NCBI GenBank assembly: GCA_963422465.1
Contig: OY730172.1
Span: 2,046,001 to 2,110,000, forward strand
Length of the DNA: 64,000 bases
DNA from: Lichina pygmaea
Lineage: Eukaryota > Ascomycota > Lichinomycetes > Lichinales > Lichinaceae
Reading direction: 5' to 3'
The position numbers were made by a program, and so were the translations under genes. Below are positions 33,626 to 44,330 of this stretch, in pieces (within the stretch, counting starts at the first letter, position 1; every line of letters starts with the position of its first letter). Below the pieces are notes generated by a model, which saw only the letters and a program-made list of their open reading frames with translations, did not search any database and was not told the DNA's origin.

Positions 33626-34031
33626 AAGCACCGCCCACACGGGCCTTGTCCCGGGATACGTGCCCGGCGTCGGCGTCGGCATCGGTCTCAGCGCCATCGA
33701 CGACGACGAGTGGCGTCGCGGCGGCAACCACGGCATCTGGGCCCGGGCCGAGGTCAGAGAGGCCGTCATGTCCCTCGTCACGACCAGCGTCGCCCCGATG
33801 CATCTTCCTCATCACATGTACACGACGGGGCATCACTCTGGCGGCGGTGGTGGCGGTGGTGTCGGTGGTGTCGGCGTCGGAGGGGGAGTGGGAGGGGGAG
33901 TTGGAGGGGGAGTTGGAGGAGGGGGAGGAGGAGGAGTCGGAGCAGTGGGAGGAATCGGAGGAGCAGGAGGGGTTGGACCCAACGGACCGGGAAGGAGCAG
34001 CAGCGCTTCCATAGGGAGCAGCCGGCGATGA
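31474..34031 (+). CDS. SNF12: SWI/SNF complex SWIB-domain subunit (Snf12/Ssr3, BAF60-like)
   Basis: Exons 31474-31579, 31693-32747 and 32949-34031 give 747 aa. It is the BAF60/Snf12 subunit of SWI/SNF chromatin remodellers. Exon 1 encodes MNVPPQQAIYHRYPAG and joins as GGMP|GPTMVTSH, a start typical of the fungal family. Then comes a (His-Pro)9 run, Gln-rich sequence, and conserved blocks RRSRKPVDKTIPDGVDLVVG, SRTLRVWISNAVENQPWQ, FSNFFKSITIQFHGTKMMQ and NPERFWVSKELGEIID. The SWIB/MDM2 domain spans about residues 360-425, across intron 2 (VMGIYEYVKAMGLQ…RQ|VPEIMAPHL). The C terminus ends in long Gly/Val/Ser repeats. Intron 2 has a C9A8 run before its acceptor. Confidence 0.9.
31709..31763. repeat. 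(CATCCG/CATCCA)n repeat coding His-Pro
   Basis: Nine hexamer units encode alternating His-Pro near the N terminus of SNF12. Confidence 0.9.
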
Positions 34032-34348
34032 GAAACGGCCAGAGTCGTCGCCGTCGATCTAATGCACCGATTGAAAAGCTCCCTGGTCTCTTCTTCTCCT
34101 GGCCATCTTCCCCGTCTTCTTTTTTCTTCTTCTTTCTTGTATTGCTTCTGCTCTTCTTCTTCTTCTCTTCCTTTCCTTCTTCTTCTTCTTCTTCTTCTTC
34201 TTCTTCTTCATGCATGACAGGAAGGCGGGTGATCAGGGGAGTAATCCATCCATCCATCCATTCATCAATCAATCAATCAATCCAACATCAAGTGTCAGGT
34301 GAGTAGAAGCTTTGTGAGCCCAATCTACTAGTCTCACAACCGCTACCA

Positions 34349-34418
<70 letters not shown>

Positions 34419-35210
34419 TGCCACTAATTCCCACAACCAGTTTCTGCCGTGGCAAAAACTCTAGCATCGCAGTACAGAGTACGGAACGTACATGGAGGGG
34501 AGATCAACAAACCGATCACTCCCTTTGCCTCAAAAGAAGTCTTTCATGATAGGACTTTTTTTTTTTTCTTGAGCGAGATGGGTAATGTGCAAGCATGACA
34601 CTGTTGTGGCGGCACGGCTTGCCCGTCTCGGAGATGTACAGGTCTTGATGGTTGTAGTTTATTATAGATGGCCGCTTTTATAGATTGCAGTCTTTCCCAG
34701 CATAATCTAGCCTAGCTAGTTTTAGAATCCGAGTGGGAATTCATACATAGATTGCAATCTTGTAGGTTGCAAGTCTCACAGGCGACGCGGGACTATTGTA
34801 TCATTGCGGTGTCATTGCGATAGCATTGCGATAGCATTGCAATAGCATTGCAATATCACGATTCACAAACGGAGTAGGCTTCAACTACTACTTGTACATC
34901 ATACGCAGCACCTGATGGTAAATACCCTTTGCGGTCGTAGCGATACGTACCCTACCCTACCCAAAAAGACAGATCGTTCTTCCCACGCTAGGGACCTCTA
35001 TAGACGGAGAAGAAGAGGGGGGAAATAAGAGTCCCAACGGAAAGAAAGCAGCGGAGAGAGCGGTACTGAACGTGCCCCTGTAAAACACGTGCAGTGGCTT
35101 CTCCTCCACCATCACGAATGCCAGTCACGACTGCCACCGTCAAGAGCATAATGAAAAGAAAAAGAAAAAGAAGATTGTCGTTATACGAGCGGCAGGATCG
35201 GCACGGCACG
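34032..35210. other. Convergent spacer SNF12/TLC gene
   Basis: About 1.2 kb without a gene. It contains TTC-rich stretches (34110-34210), ATCC/ATCA repeats (34246-34282), an (ACT)n array (34342-34411) and repeats of GCATTGCAATA-like decamers (34802-34860). Confidence 0.5.
34342..34411. repeat. (ACT)n microsatellite
   Basis: About 23 nearly perfect ACT triplets in the spacer downstream of SNF12. Confidence 0.9.
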
Positions 35211-36521
35211 TTAGCCATGTCTCCTCTTCGTCGTCGCGCTCGACGGAATCCCCGTCGCGGTACCGCCACCGCCACTCCCACTGCCTCTGCCGTAGAGATT
35301 CTCTGTGGTGCTGTCACGGAGCATCTCATCGAGCGGGGCCGTGGTCGAGGAGAGGACGTCGCGGGTGTGGCGGTCTTCGGCCTGCTTCGCCGTCGTCTCC
35401 TGCGCGTGGCCCGCGCCCGTCTCGGCCCGTGCCTGCTGTCCCGCAGCGCCGGCCTTCTCTCTGCTCTCTTGCTGCTCGGCAGAAGGAGCACGGAAGCGTT
35501 TCCGCACCGCCTCGACCATCTTGTTGAACCAGTACAGGTTCAACGACGTCAGCAGGATGTTGGCCGTCAGATACGTCATCGCCAGCCACATCGGCACGAC
35601 GTGCGGCCCGGCGAAGCGCATGATCTCGGCATGGTCGCCGCCGTAGTCGAACTCTTGCGTCGCCGCGACGGAGACGTTTGCCGGCAGGGAAGTCGACGAT
35701 TGCGCGTACGAGACGGGCGATGGCGACGACGGCAGCTGGTGGTGTACGGCCCGCCAGACGTCCCAGAAGACGAACGAGGTCTGTACGGTGCCCCAGACGA
35801 TGCGACAGCCGAAAAAGGTACCCAGGAGGACGATGCCGTTGTACAGCTGCGGCTTGGACCCGGTCATGCCAAGCTTATCGAAGAACCAGTGGATGTTGAG
35901 AAACGGAGAGGACAGCTCGTAGAGGATGAATATGGGGCCGTAGTAGTTGACAAACGGCCGCTGCATCGCATCGCGCCCCGTCAGCTTCGTTCCAACCCCC
36001 CCCCCCCCCCCCTCGGCAAGAGCTACAAGGGAGAGACCCACAAATCCACATGCGAAGACACACAGGGCGCAGATGGCGTGCACCAGCATGCCCCAGCCAA
36101 AGATATCCACATGTCTCACGGTGATGGAGAGATCCCAGAGGAAATAGCCGGCCGCGAGGCCCTGCACGAGCCCGGACGCGCCGGTGTAGCCCCAGACGCG
36201 CGCGGGCCAGTCCATGGCCCTGCGCTCGTCGTCCATGGCGATGACCCACAGGGCCAGGCCGTTGACGAGCACGGACTGGACGAGGGAGACGACGTGGACG
36301 TCCCAGTTGACGCGGGTGCGGTACGGCAGGGCGCCATAGGTGCGGGGGAAGAGCCGACTCGAGAGGGCGGGCGAGACGAAGGAGGCGATGGCCTGGTACG
36401 CGAGCGCGGCGAAGACGATCTCGTGCGCGTGCAGAGGCAAGGTCGGGAGGGACAGCAATTCGGCGAGCGGCGTCACGAGCCTGACCAGCGCCGGCGGCGG
36501 AGCCGGGAACGGGTCTAACAT
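35211..36521 (-). CDS. TLC-domain (TRAM/LAG1/CLN8-like) membrane protein
   Basis: Proposed exons are 36042-36521 and 35211-35960 (409 aa). If unspliced, the frame stays open and gives 436 aa. It is a multi-span membrane protein: hydrophobic segments lie at HEIVFAALAYQAIASFV, VVSLVQSVLVNGLALWVIAM, GLVQGLAAGYFLWDLSI, LVHAICALCVFACG, GIVLLGTFFGCRIVW and MWLAMTYLTANILLTSLNLY. WDLSITVRHVDIFGWGMLVH and FVNYYGPIFILYELSSPFLN fit the TLC fold of TMEM56-like lipid-handling proteins. The substrate is unknown. The 81-base segment 35961-36041 has a GTGGGT donor, a GCTGAC branch-like site and a GATGCAG acceptor. Removing it joins CGF|RPFVNYYGP and deletes a poly-Gly stretch, so I treat it as an intron whose length is a multiple of three. 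The C terminus is Ala/Glu/Arg-rich and probably cytosolic. Confidence 0.82.
   Translation of the reverse strand: MLDPFPAPPPALVRLVTPLAELLSLPTLPLHAHEIVFAALAYQAIASFVSPALSSRLFPRTYGALPYRTRVNWDVHVVSLVQSVLVNGLALWVIAMDDERRAMDWPARVWGYTGASGLVQGLAAGYFLWDLSITVRHVDIFGWGMLVHAICALCVFACGFVGLSLVALAEGGGGGVGTKLTGRDAMQRPFVNYYGPIFILYELSSPFLNIHWFFDKLGMTGSKPQLYNGIVLLGTFFGCRIVWGTVQTSFVFWDVWRAVHHQLPSSPSPVSYAQSSTSLPANVSVAATQEFDYGGDHAEIMRFAGPHVVPMWLAMTYLTANILLTSLNLYWFNKMVEAVRKRFRAPSAEQQESREKAGAAGQQARAETGAGHAQETTAKQAEDRHTRDVLSSTTAPLDEMLRDSTTENLYGRGSGSGGGGTATGIPSSATTKRRHG
35961..36041 (-). other. Probable 81-base stop-free intron in the TLC gene
   Basis: Donor GTGGGT, branch-like GCTGAC about 23 bases from the acceptor, acceptor CAG. 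The length is 27 codons with no in-frame stop, and it contains a G13-14 run (C run on the plus strand, about 35998-36012). Confidence 0.65.
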
Positions 36522-36565
36522 GGTCTAGTCTCGATATTCGCGCCGCGTGGGAGGGCTATACCCCA

Positions 36566-36567
<2 letters not shown>

Positions 36568-36601
<34 letters not shown>
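36568..36601. repeat. (GAC)n microsatellite upstream of the TLC gene
   Basis: About eleven GAC triplets, 50-80 bases upstream of the TLC-gene start codon. Confidence 0.85.
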
Positions 36602-36603
<2 letters not shown>

Positions 36604-37039
36604 GGGAGGAGTGGAAGACGATATCAGAGGAGGGGAGAAAGGGAGAGCGGGGGGGGTCGACGGGAGCATGGGACGAGGAGGATTGGACGGTGCCACGGGT
36701 GCGAGAGGCGACGATCAGGGTTCGATCATGTTCCTGCTTTTTTCTTGGCGACAAGCGAAAGGGGCACATGAAAGAGAGAAACAGGCGTGACGGACGAGGT
36801 ACCCGGTATGACGAGGTCCCGCGCACGGATCAATGGTTTTTCCGGGACCCGATGGAACAGGGGTATTGATCCGCGGAGCCCGGGGGGGGGGGAGTGTCAT
36901 CTGGGCGAAGAGTACGTTCCGTACGGAGGTACATAAACTTAGGTACAGTACGGTAGTACGGAAGTACGTATGTACATATCGATGGATTGCCCTGTGGTGG
37001 AGGCTCGAGTCTTGACATCCAAGAGCCGTGGATCGTCCA

Positions 37040-37074
37040 CGGTACTGTACGGTACCGGTACGGTACCGTACCGG
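37040..37074. repeat. GTACCG palindrome array
   Basis: ACGGTACTGTACGGTACCGG and overlapping reverse-complement copies form nested palindromes over about 35 bases. Confidence 0.75.
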
Positions 37075-37206
37075 TCGGTTGCCCTACCGTACGGCATCTC
37101 TCGTCAGCCAGCCAGCCTACTCTTTGCCCTGTTAGGAGATCATGTCATGGACCAGGCGTGCAGGGTACGGTATCGTACTTGTCCATGTGCATATACATAC
37201 GTACTG

Positions 37207-37241
37207 TTTTTTTATTTTATTTTATTTTATTTTATTTTATT
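37207..37241. repeat. (TTTTA)n microsatellite
   Basis: About seven TTTTA units in an AT-rich stretch. Confidence 0.9.
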
Positions 37242-38710
37242 CTTACTTTGATTTGGCTGGTGAGCCATGCAGAACTTCTAGATACATGCTTGTTTTCTCA
37301 GAAAACCTTTGAAGGAATAAAAACTGAGACTTGGCTAAGACTAGGGAAATATCTAGAGAAAAATAAGAATCAGAGAGATGTTGTGGTTGCTGACAAGAGT
37401 TGGTGTGCTAAGTTGAACTGGTGCTAAGTTGAACTGGACATACGTACTGTAGGCAGAACTCGGCATAGGACTCCAGCTGTGAGCCAGTCGACTTTCACGT
37501 ATGAAGTCCGGTTTGCTTAGGCTGCTGTTGCTGTCGCCTGGCCGTACAAGATACCGGTACTCGTCGCCTTGTGGCCCTGTGATCTTCTGCACCGGGAGCA
37601 GGAGCTACAGCAGTACGGTAGAGCTGTAGCTGTCTTGCTTACGGTACCCTAGAAAGTAGACATGGAATCTGGGAATCATCGTGGCATGGGCAGAGGGCTC
37701 TGTGCTCTGTGCTTGGTGAACCTCTGCGGGAGGGTAAGGCATGTATGTGCAAAGATTGGTGGGTATAGTATGAATGTAGGTAGGTAGAACTAGAGCCGAT
37801 GCAGACCCAGATGCCGGGGTTTCAAAAGAGAGCATCCTTGGCTCCCACCTAGTCGCTACCAGGGAGGGAGAAGCACAGGCTGAAGAAAAGGCTGATATCA
37901 TGCTGACCGCTCTACATGCAGAAGAATCAGAGTAGAGCCGTGGCAGCGCCCATCAAACCTTGTATAAGTCCCTGGAAGGCCAAGATTTCATGACGATGAC
38001 AATGATGATGATGATGGTGGGCATGGGAAGTCATGAGGACGGTATACCATACGGAGGACAGTTCGTGGGGCGGGCATTTCATGAAGATGATGACCTCGTG
38101 CGCCTCAAACCCCCGAGTCAGCCTCGACACGACGCCAGCAGCGCACGGCCGTCTCGTGCGGATACGAGCATCGCCGTTTTCTCTCAGGGACAAAAAGAAT
38201 ACATGACACGTCACGACAGAAGATGGAAAGACCGGACGAGACATGCCGACAGAAGATGCAGCCGTTTACGCCCTGTTGCCTCTCTTCTGTCCTTCCTTCC
38301 TGCATCCCTTCCCACGCTGCGGCGGTCTGTCAAACAGAAACAAGCACTGACGGGAAGGCTTCCTCCGAACCAGGTCGAGTCGAGTCATGGAAACATCCAA
38401 AAAAAACCCCCAAAAAGAAACAAAAGCATGAGGCGGAGGATATATAAAGACGACAAGTAGAAAGACTCGGGCTTCAAATCGTGAGAGCGTTTTCACCGTA
38501 AAGAAAAATTCGACGATGCGAGAGGCGGGGATATGAGCGTCAAAACAAACATAGCAAGAAGAGCAGACGTGAGACGTTGAAGGAAGAGGAGGAGGAGGAG
38601 GAGGAGGAGTAGGTATAGAGCGTTGGAGGACAGACAGGCGGAAAGAGGAGGCGAAAAGAAAAAGAAAACAAGGCCCCCCCCCGTGTTAGCCCCGATCGAG
38701 GTCGTGGCGA

Positions 38711-40503
38711 TCAACCGCTCAGGACGACCTGTCCAGCCGCGAGATCGACCGGCGCTGGCGCGGCCTGCGTGTCGTCCCAGGGGAAGTCGCGCTCGTCGAC
38801 GCGCGTGCAGGTGAGGTATCCCAGCGAGCCGCCGTCCTTGCCGAGGTCGAGCTCGAGGAAGTTGCGCATGAGCGGCCGCACGAGGCCGCGCGCGAGCTCC
38901 TTGATGCCGTCCATGTGCTGCTCGAGCCGGCGCAGCCGGTCGCGGCTGTACTCGTCCGGCCGCAGCTTGAGGAAGCGCTTGAGCTCGTCGCGGCCCAGGT
39001 ACGCCGACCCGCCCGCGCCGAGAAGTCGGAAGACGCGGCCGGCGTCGACGGCGGCCGGCACCGCGGCCGGCGCTGGCGCCGCTGGCGGAGCAGGTAGCGG
39101 CGCTTGGCTCCGCGAGCGATGCGCCGTCGTGTGTTGTGGATGTTGATGTTGATGATGGTGGTGGTGGTGGTGGTGTTGGCTGCCGCCGCCGCCGCCGCTG
39201 CCGCCGCCGCCGCCGCCAGCCGAACGCGTCGCAGGAGGATCCTTCCGGCTCGGCACCGCCGGCGGAGTCGTGTTCTCGGCGAACCACTGGCGGAACAAGG
39301 ACACGGCCGTCCAGGCCGAGTAGCCGTTGGCCGGCGTGACGCGCTCGCCCCTCGCGGTCGTCAGCGTGAGACGGAAGAGTCGGACTTCGACGGTGGTCTT
39401 GAGGTCCTCGAGCTCGTCGACCTTGTCCTCGATGACCTCGATGACCTGCTCCGGCAGCTGCGCCCGGATCTGTCCGGCCCCGTGCGGCCACTGGCCGACG
39501 ACGTGCACGAGCGCCTCGGCGAAGATGACCTTGGACCGGGCCAGGTAGCCGATCTTGAGGTAGCTAGGCGGGTACTTTGCGATCTGCTTCCACAGCCGGC
39601 CCTGGAACTGCAGCAGGTGGTGGTCGACGCGCGGACCGACGACGTCGAGGGCGTCGTACATGTCGGCGAGGTTGAGGAGGCCCTTGCACTGCACGTACGC
39701 GTGCGCGATGTTGAGCGCGTCCAGGTTCGGCGGGTAGTTGTAGAAGGTGCGGAACAGGTTGTCGTAGTCCCGCAGCGTCTCGTTCTCGACCTCGGCCGCC
39801 GCGGCCCCTTGATGCGTGCTCGGGAGGTGCATGGCCGAGAAGTTGGCCATGGTCCGGAAGAACCCCGATTGCGACGGTGGAGGTTTGTTCCACGTCAAGG
39901 GCGGTGGTGGTGGTGGTGGTGGTGGTGGTGTTGGTAGTTGTGGACGCGACGTCGATCCGCCGCCGTCGCCGCCGAACAGCGTCGAAGATGGGGGCTGGCG
40001 TCGCGGGTCGATGTCAGCTGCCGTCAAGCCCGCCGCAGAAGAGGGAGGACGACCTTCTGTACCAGCATCGGCACTTCATCGTCGTCGTTCTCCTCGTCCA
40101 GCTCGTATCTCCACCTGGGCCTGCCCGGGCCGGCCGCCGGCGCGGTGAAGGCTCGCGACGGCGCCGGCCGAGCCGAAGCGTCCTCCTCGCCCACGACGGC
40201 CAGGTCGTGGCCGTGCGCCGCCCGCGACCATTCCTGGCTGGTGCCGGCGTCGAAGAAGCCCGAACATTGCGAGAGGTACAGCCGGTGGAGCAGGTAGCGC
40301 TGTTCTCGGCCGCCGGAACGGATCAGGATGTCGATGTCGCCGGTCTGGCCGAAGATGGGGAACTCGTTCTGGGGGCGCGACGAGCTCCCGCCGTGGTGCG
40401 AGCGGTTCTGGCGATGGCGACGCGTGACCGACGTGCGCGACGACATGGACGGTGGCCGGCGCAGGGCCAGGTTCCGCTCGAGCGGTTCCGGCTGCGACAC
40501 CAT
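38711..40503 (-). CDS. BTB/POZ-domain protein of the fungal type
   Basis: Proposed exons are 40063-40503 and 38711-39994 (574 aa). The junction (VPML|PPSSTLFGG) uses donor GTACAG, branch-like GCTGAC and acceptor CGCCAG; the intron is 68 bases. BTB domains mediate dimerisation or Cullin-3 binding. The N-terminal part shows NEFPIFGQTGDIDILIRSGG and YLLHRLYLSQCSGFFDAGTS, the start of a BTB fold, interrupted by an acidic linker. The fold resumes at LRDYDNLFRTFYNYPPNLDA, LNIAHAYVQCKGLLNLADMY and YPPSYLKIGYLARSKVIFAE. A Gly run, a His8 run and a Pro/Ala linker precede the conserved C-terminal RVFRLLGAGGSAYLGRDELK. A specific partner cannot be named. An in-frame ATG at 40446 is an alternative start, and an upstream exon is possible because the frame is open to 40581. 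Confidence 0.8.
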
Positions 40504-41189
40504 CGATCGTCGCGAGCGAGGCGCGATGGGAGGGGGTGAGTCGCCAGATGCGACGAGCGCCGAGTCGGTCTCAGGCCCCAACCAGAGCTTTGTTTGGAGA
40601 TTGCGCTAAGATGCAGTGTCCAAGAGACGGCCACGATGCTCGAACGAGCCTGGCTGCTTCGACCTTGGCGCACTCGCCGCCGGCTCTCCCGACTCGACCG
40701 GAAGGTTCCAGCTTGCCAGATGTGACGTGACCGGGTCTCATGTCTTATCGGCGTGTATCGGTCTCAAGACTATTGACCGTCGGCTGTTGGATCACGCGAC
40801 TGGAGACGACACTACATACGTACTTCCGTACGTATGTACTTTCCGCGACACGACAACACCTCTCCCTGCAGACATGCAGGATCTGCTCCAATCGAACGCG
40901 GTGGCAACGGTCGACTCTCCTGCCTCGAGATGCATCACCGGGGGGATAGAGGACCGGTTTCGGCTCGAGCGGCCGTCTTCGGCCAGACTCGGCCAATCGC
41001 GGCTTCGGACCGCCCGAGTCTGTGCGCCAAGGCTTCGACGCGTTCTGGAGAAGAAAGACGGAAGAAAATTGTGCGGCTCGTGCGGGGGCACATTACCGTC
41101 GGACATCGCTGGACGAGACTGATGCGGGAGCCTAGCAGTCACGTGGGGTGTCCCACTGGTCTTGGATCGTCGGTGGTCACGCATACCAG

Positions 41190-41234
41190 TACCCGTGCCA
41201 TGGGGGGGTAATACCCCCCCCCCAGGCACGGGTA
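41190..41234. repeat. Imperfect hairpin, second copy of the 466-503 type
   Basis: TACCCGTGCCATGGGGGGGT followed by a run of about ten C and AGGCACGGGTA folds back on itself with a small loss in the right arm. The left arm is identical to 463-481. Confidence 0.75.
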
Positions 41235-41776
41235 GGCGGTTGTCCATTCGGAAGTACGGTAATTACCGTATGTAAGGAAGAGCCAACGAGGCAGTAGGCC
41301 CACCAAGTGGATAACGCCACGTTGCAGTGATTGTAGAGCCTACGAGTAGGCCTCCAAGCTCTAACCACAAGGCACGAGGCGCACGGCACACGAGTTACGT
41401 ACAGCACAAACATCCGCACCCCTGTGCTGTGCGAGCGTTCCAGGCAACCCCTCCAATGTCCGCACCATACCTCGATCCGAGCCCGAATCCCGACCGGAAG
41501 ACAACACGGCTTTTCTCTCCCTTGACTACCAAGACAGTCTCCACGATATGATGATGGCGACTCGATCAAGTCCCGGGTGTCATACTGAAGGTTGCCTGCT
41601 GGTACGCAGGCACGACTTGTCCACATCGGTTTCGACTCACGAGCACCCCTCGTACGGAGGTCAAGCGCCGGTATGTCAAATGAAGGATGGTAGATACAGC
41701 AGTATAGATATATCATGATCGGCACCAAGTTCCAACTCTACTGGCGTAGCTAAATCTGTAGCGGTGGTGTCTCGAG

Positions 41777-41814
41777 GGTGGTGGTGGTGGTGGTGGTGGT
41801 GGTAGTGGTGGTGG
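41777..41814. repeat. (GGT)n microsatellite
   Basis: About twelve GGT triplets with one GTA interruption, about 40 bases beyond the DIA4 stop codon. Confidence 0.85.
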
Positions 41815-41856
41815 TGGGCCCTGGACCGGTGCTGCTTATGACCCCAGGTCCAACGG

Positions 41857-43392
41857 CTACGCCATCGGACGCTTTGGCTCTTTGCGAATGACCTCCTGGC
41901 CACCCATCCACGGCCGAAGCACGGCGGGGATGCGCACTGTACCCTCGTCCGCGTCCCAGCCGTTTTCCAGCAGCGCTGCGAGCACGCGCGGGACGGCCAG
42001 CGCGGTACCGTTCACCGTGTGCGGGAACGACAGACGGTCGTCGCCCAGGCGTACTCGTGTCGCCAGCCGTCTGGTCTGGTAATCCGTGCAGATCGACGCC
42101 GACGTCACCTCGCCCCAGCCGCCATCGCGGTGTGCCCGACGAGACGGGAAGTAGGCTTCGATGTCACGTTTGCGCGTGGCGCTGGCGCCGAGATCGCCCG
42201 GCGGCATCTCCATGGTCCGGCAGGCCAGACCGAGCCCCTGCAGGATCTCGGTCTGGATCGAGACCATCTCGTCGAAAACGGCTTCGGAAGAGGCGGACGA
42301 CTTCGCGTCGGGAGCCGTCCAGGCGAACATCTCGACCTTGGTGAACTCATGGACCCGGTAGAGACCCTTGCTGTCGACCCCTCGAGCCCCGGCTTCGGCG
42401 CGGAAGCATCGACTCGCCCCGGCCACTTTGTACGGAAGACCATGTTCGGGCAGGATGCTGTTCGCTTTCATCCCGGCCAACGGGATCTCGGCCGTCCCAG
42501 CCAGGCATTGTTCTGGTTTGCGCTGGTCCTTGGCCGGTCGCTGCAGAACGTACACTTGTTGCTCCCCGTGCTGGTCTCGGGGCTGAAAGCCGCACGCGGT
42601 CCCCACGTGGGAGTACACGATCGACGGTGGTGTCACCTCTTCCCATCCTCTCCGCGCGGCCTCGGCCAGAGCGTACCCGACCAGCGCCCGTTCCAGCCGG
42701 GCGGCCTCTTTCTTCAGAAAATACCATCCCCATCCAGACGTGGCCGCGGATGCGGCAAAGTCGAGAAGGTCCAGCTCTTTTCCGATCTCGACATGAGACT
42801 TGGCCAGATTTGCCGTGCTTGGCTGTATGTCCGCTGGCTGCTTGTTCAGATGGCTAACCATGTGCGGCTCGTCGCCGATTGGCGTCTGTGGGCTAGTCAG
42901 GTTTGGCAGTCGCAAAGCTAGATCCAGCATCTCATCGTTCAGCGCGTCCTGCTCGGCCACGACCGTAGCGAGCGACTGTTTGATCTCTCGTGCTTCTTGC
43001 AGCCATCTCTCCCGCAACGTTGTCGTTGATGTATCATTGTTGTTTCCCGCTGGTGTAGAACTTCGAGCCGCCTCGGACAAGCTCTTTCCGAGCTGGTTGT
43101 TGCGCTCTCGAAGTGTTCGAGAGGCCTGTTCGTGTCGCTGCCATTGTTCAAAGAGTCTGACGATGCGAGGCGGTATTGAAACCTGCTGCTTGTAGTTTCG
43201 AGCTTCACAATTCTTCGAGTACAATTCTGGGTTTGAACGGATGTGTTTGATGTCGATCTGAGGCTTGGGCGCGACCGAATGCGACTCAGCCTGGGGGTAA
43301 AGAAAGGAGCTGGACAAGCTCAAACGACGATGGTCGAGACGGCGGTGTGCTCGGACATGGCTTGAACGACGAAGCTGAACTCGACAAGCCAT
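41857..43392 (-). CDS. DIA4: Seryl-tRNA synthetase, mitochondrial type
   Basis: Single exon of 511 aa; the ATG at 43392 starts MACRVQLRRSSHVRAHRR, an Arg-rich, acid-free presequence that supports mitochondrial import. The enzyme charges tRNA-Ser. The N-terminal tRNA-binding coiled coil includes IDIKHIRSNPELYSKNCEAR and RTLRERNNQLGKSLSEA. Class II motifs follow: motif 1 region EEVTPPSIVYSHVGTACGF; LAGTAEIPLAGM; motif 2 RCFRAEAGARGVDSKGLYRV and HEFTKVEMFAW; the Ser-pocket EMPPGDLGASATRKRDIEAY; EVTSASICTDYQTRRL; and motif 3 TVNGTALAVPRVLAALLEN. The length fits Dia4-like enzymes, and the presequence separates it from the cytosolic Ses1 type. Confidence 0.93.
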   Translation of the reverse strand: MACRVQLRRSSHVRAHRRLDHRRLSLSSSFLYPQAESHSVAPKPQIDIKHIRSNPELYSKNCEARNYKQQVSIPPRIVRLFEQWQRHEQASRTLRERNNQLGKSLSEAARSSTPAGNNNDTSTTTLRERWLQEAREIKQSLATVVAEQDALNDEMLDLALRLPNLTSPQTPIGDEPHMVSHLNKQPADIQPSTANLAKSHVEIGKELDLLDFAASAATSGWGWYFLKKEAARLERALVGYALAEAARRGWEEVTPPSIVYSHVGTACGFQPRDQHGEQQVYVLQRPAKDQRKPEQCLAGTAEIPLAGMKANSILPEHGLPYKVAGASRCFRAEAGARGVDSKGLYRVHEFTKVEMFAWTAPDAKSSASSEAVFDEMVSIQTEILQGLGLACRTMEMPPGDLGASATRKRDIEAYFPSRRAHRDGGWGEVTSASICTDYQTRRLATRVRLGDDRLSFPHTVNGTALAVPRVLAALLENGWDADEGTVRIPAVLRPWMGGQEVIRKEPKRPMA

Positions 43393-44330
43393 CTGCTGGC
43401 ACTAGAGTCGGAGAGATGAATCTCAAGCCTTTCTCGGCAAAAGGTTCCTCCGAGCTCCCGACGAAATGATGAGTCATCATTGTTGGTAGTGACCTAAGCT
43501 GCCGTGACGTCGAGTGCGGAATGATTGCCATCTTCAGCTCTCGAGGCTCCCCAACCTTTGCGGCGTTTTCGTTTCTTGCAGCTGTCTTGAGTTGGCTTGT
43601 CATGTGTGAGGGACAACCGATGAGCTATGCCGGTCATTAGTGCCATGGGACTGGGCTAGTGTGTTCACTCACGGTCGTGATATCAGGACGGAGTACGGAG
43701 TAGAAGGCAGGAGGTTGTCCCGCACTACTTAGAGCTAGCCCGCATACAACATCATTGCCAGTCATGATCATGACACAGTACCGTTTCTTAGCAACCCATA
43801 GTTCAACGTCGACTGTACCGGACTGTATCCGTTGTGGCAGAAGGACAAGGATTGTACATACGTATAACCTAGTGATTCAACCAGCCACTCGATCCAGCAC
43901 GTCCGAGGGTCCATGCTACGACGACTACCACAAGAATCAGTCTCGAGCATCGTATACTGGACGAAGAGTTGTCTGCATGACTCGCTCTTTCGTCATGTGC
44001 TTGAAACCCATTTCGATGGTGTCGTGTACTCGACGATGAACATCACACTGTCCTCCATCTTCATGTACTCGAAAAAGAATCATTCAACAAGACTTGCTTG
44101 TTTGTCACATGATCGACGACAGTCTTGATCGATCCAACGTGATATACCTCAACGCCGTATGGTCGACGTAGAATACCGCACTCTCCTTCAATCTCGTACA
44201 GCCGACGAAGGACATCGTATAGACGACAAAGAACATGACACTCTCCTCCAGGCTCGACATCAAAGAGGTGCTTGTCCCAGCCATCACTGTTGCGGTTCAT
44301 CACCACCGTCGAGAAAGGCGCCAGTTAATT
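43393..44330. other. Spacer upstream of DIA4
   Basis: About 0.94 kb. No gene is supported. From about 43955 to 44275 there are diverged, roughly 30-60 base repeats built around GAACATCACACTGTCCTCC / GAACATGACACTCTCCTCC. Confidence 0.45.

Larger units (their letters stand above)
36522..38710. other. Spacer between TLC gene and BTB gene, 2.2 kb
   Basis: No gene is supported. It holds a (GAC)n array (36568-36601), GTACCGGTACGGTACCGTACCGG palindromes (37040-37074), a (TTTTA)n array (37207-37241), a duplicated CTAAGTTGAACTGG (37409-37438), an ATG-rich stretch (37990-38020) and a (GAG)n run (38585-38609). Open frames are low-complexity. Confidence 0.55.
40504..41856. other. Spacer between BTB gene and DIA4
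   Basis: About 1.35 kb without a convincing gene. It contains TACGTACTTCCGTACGTATG (about 40815-40835), the second hairpin repeat (41190-41234) and a (GGT)n array (41777-41814) next to the DIA4 stop codon. Confidence 0.5.

Noticed and set aside
35094-36518. Plus-strand open frame opposite the TLC gene
   Set aside because: Arg/Gly/Asp-rich antisense shadow without domains; the minus frame shows membrane helices.
39104-39937. Plus-strand open frame opposite the BTB gene
   Set aside because: Shadow of repeat-rich coding sequence on the minus strand.
40616-41122. 168-codon frame between the BTB gene and DIA4
   Set aside because: Non-ATG start, no domain, composition like spacer.
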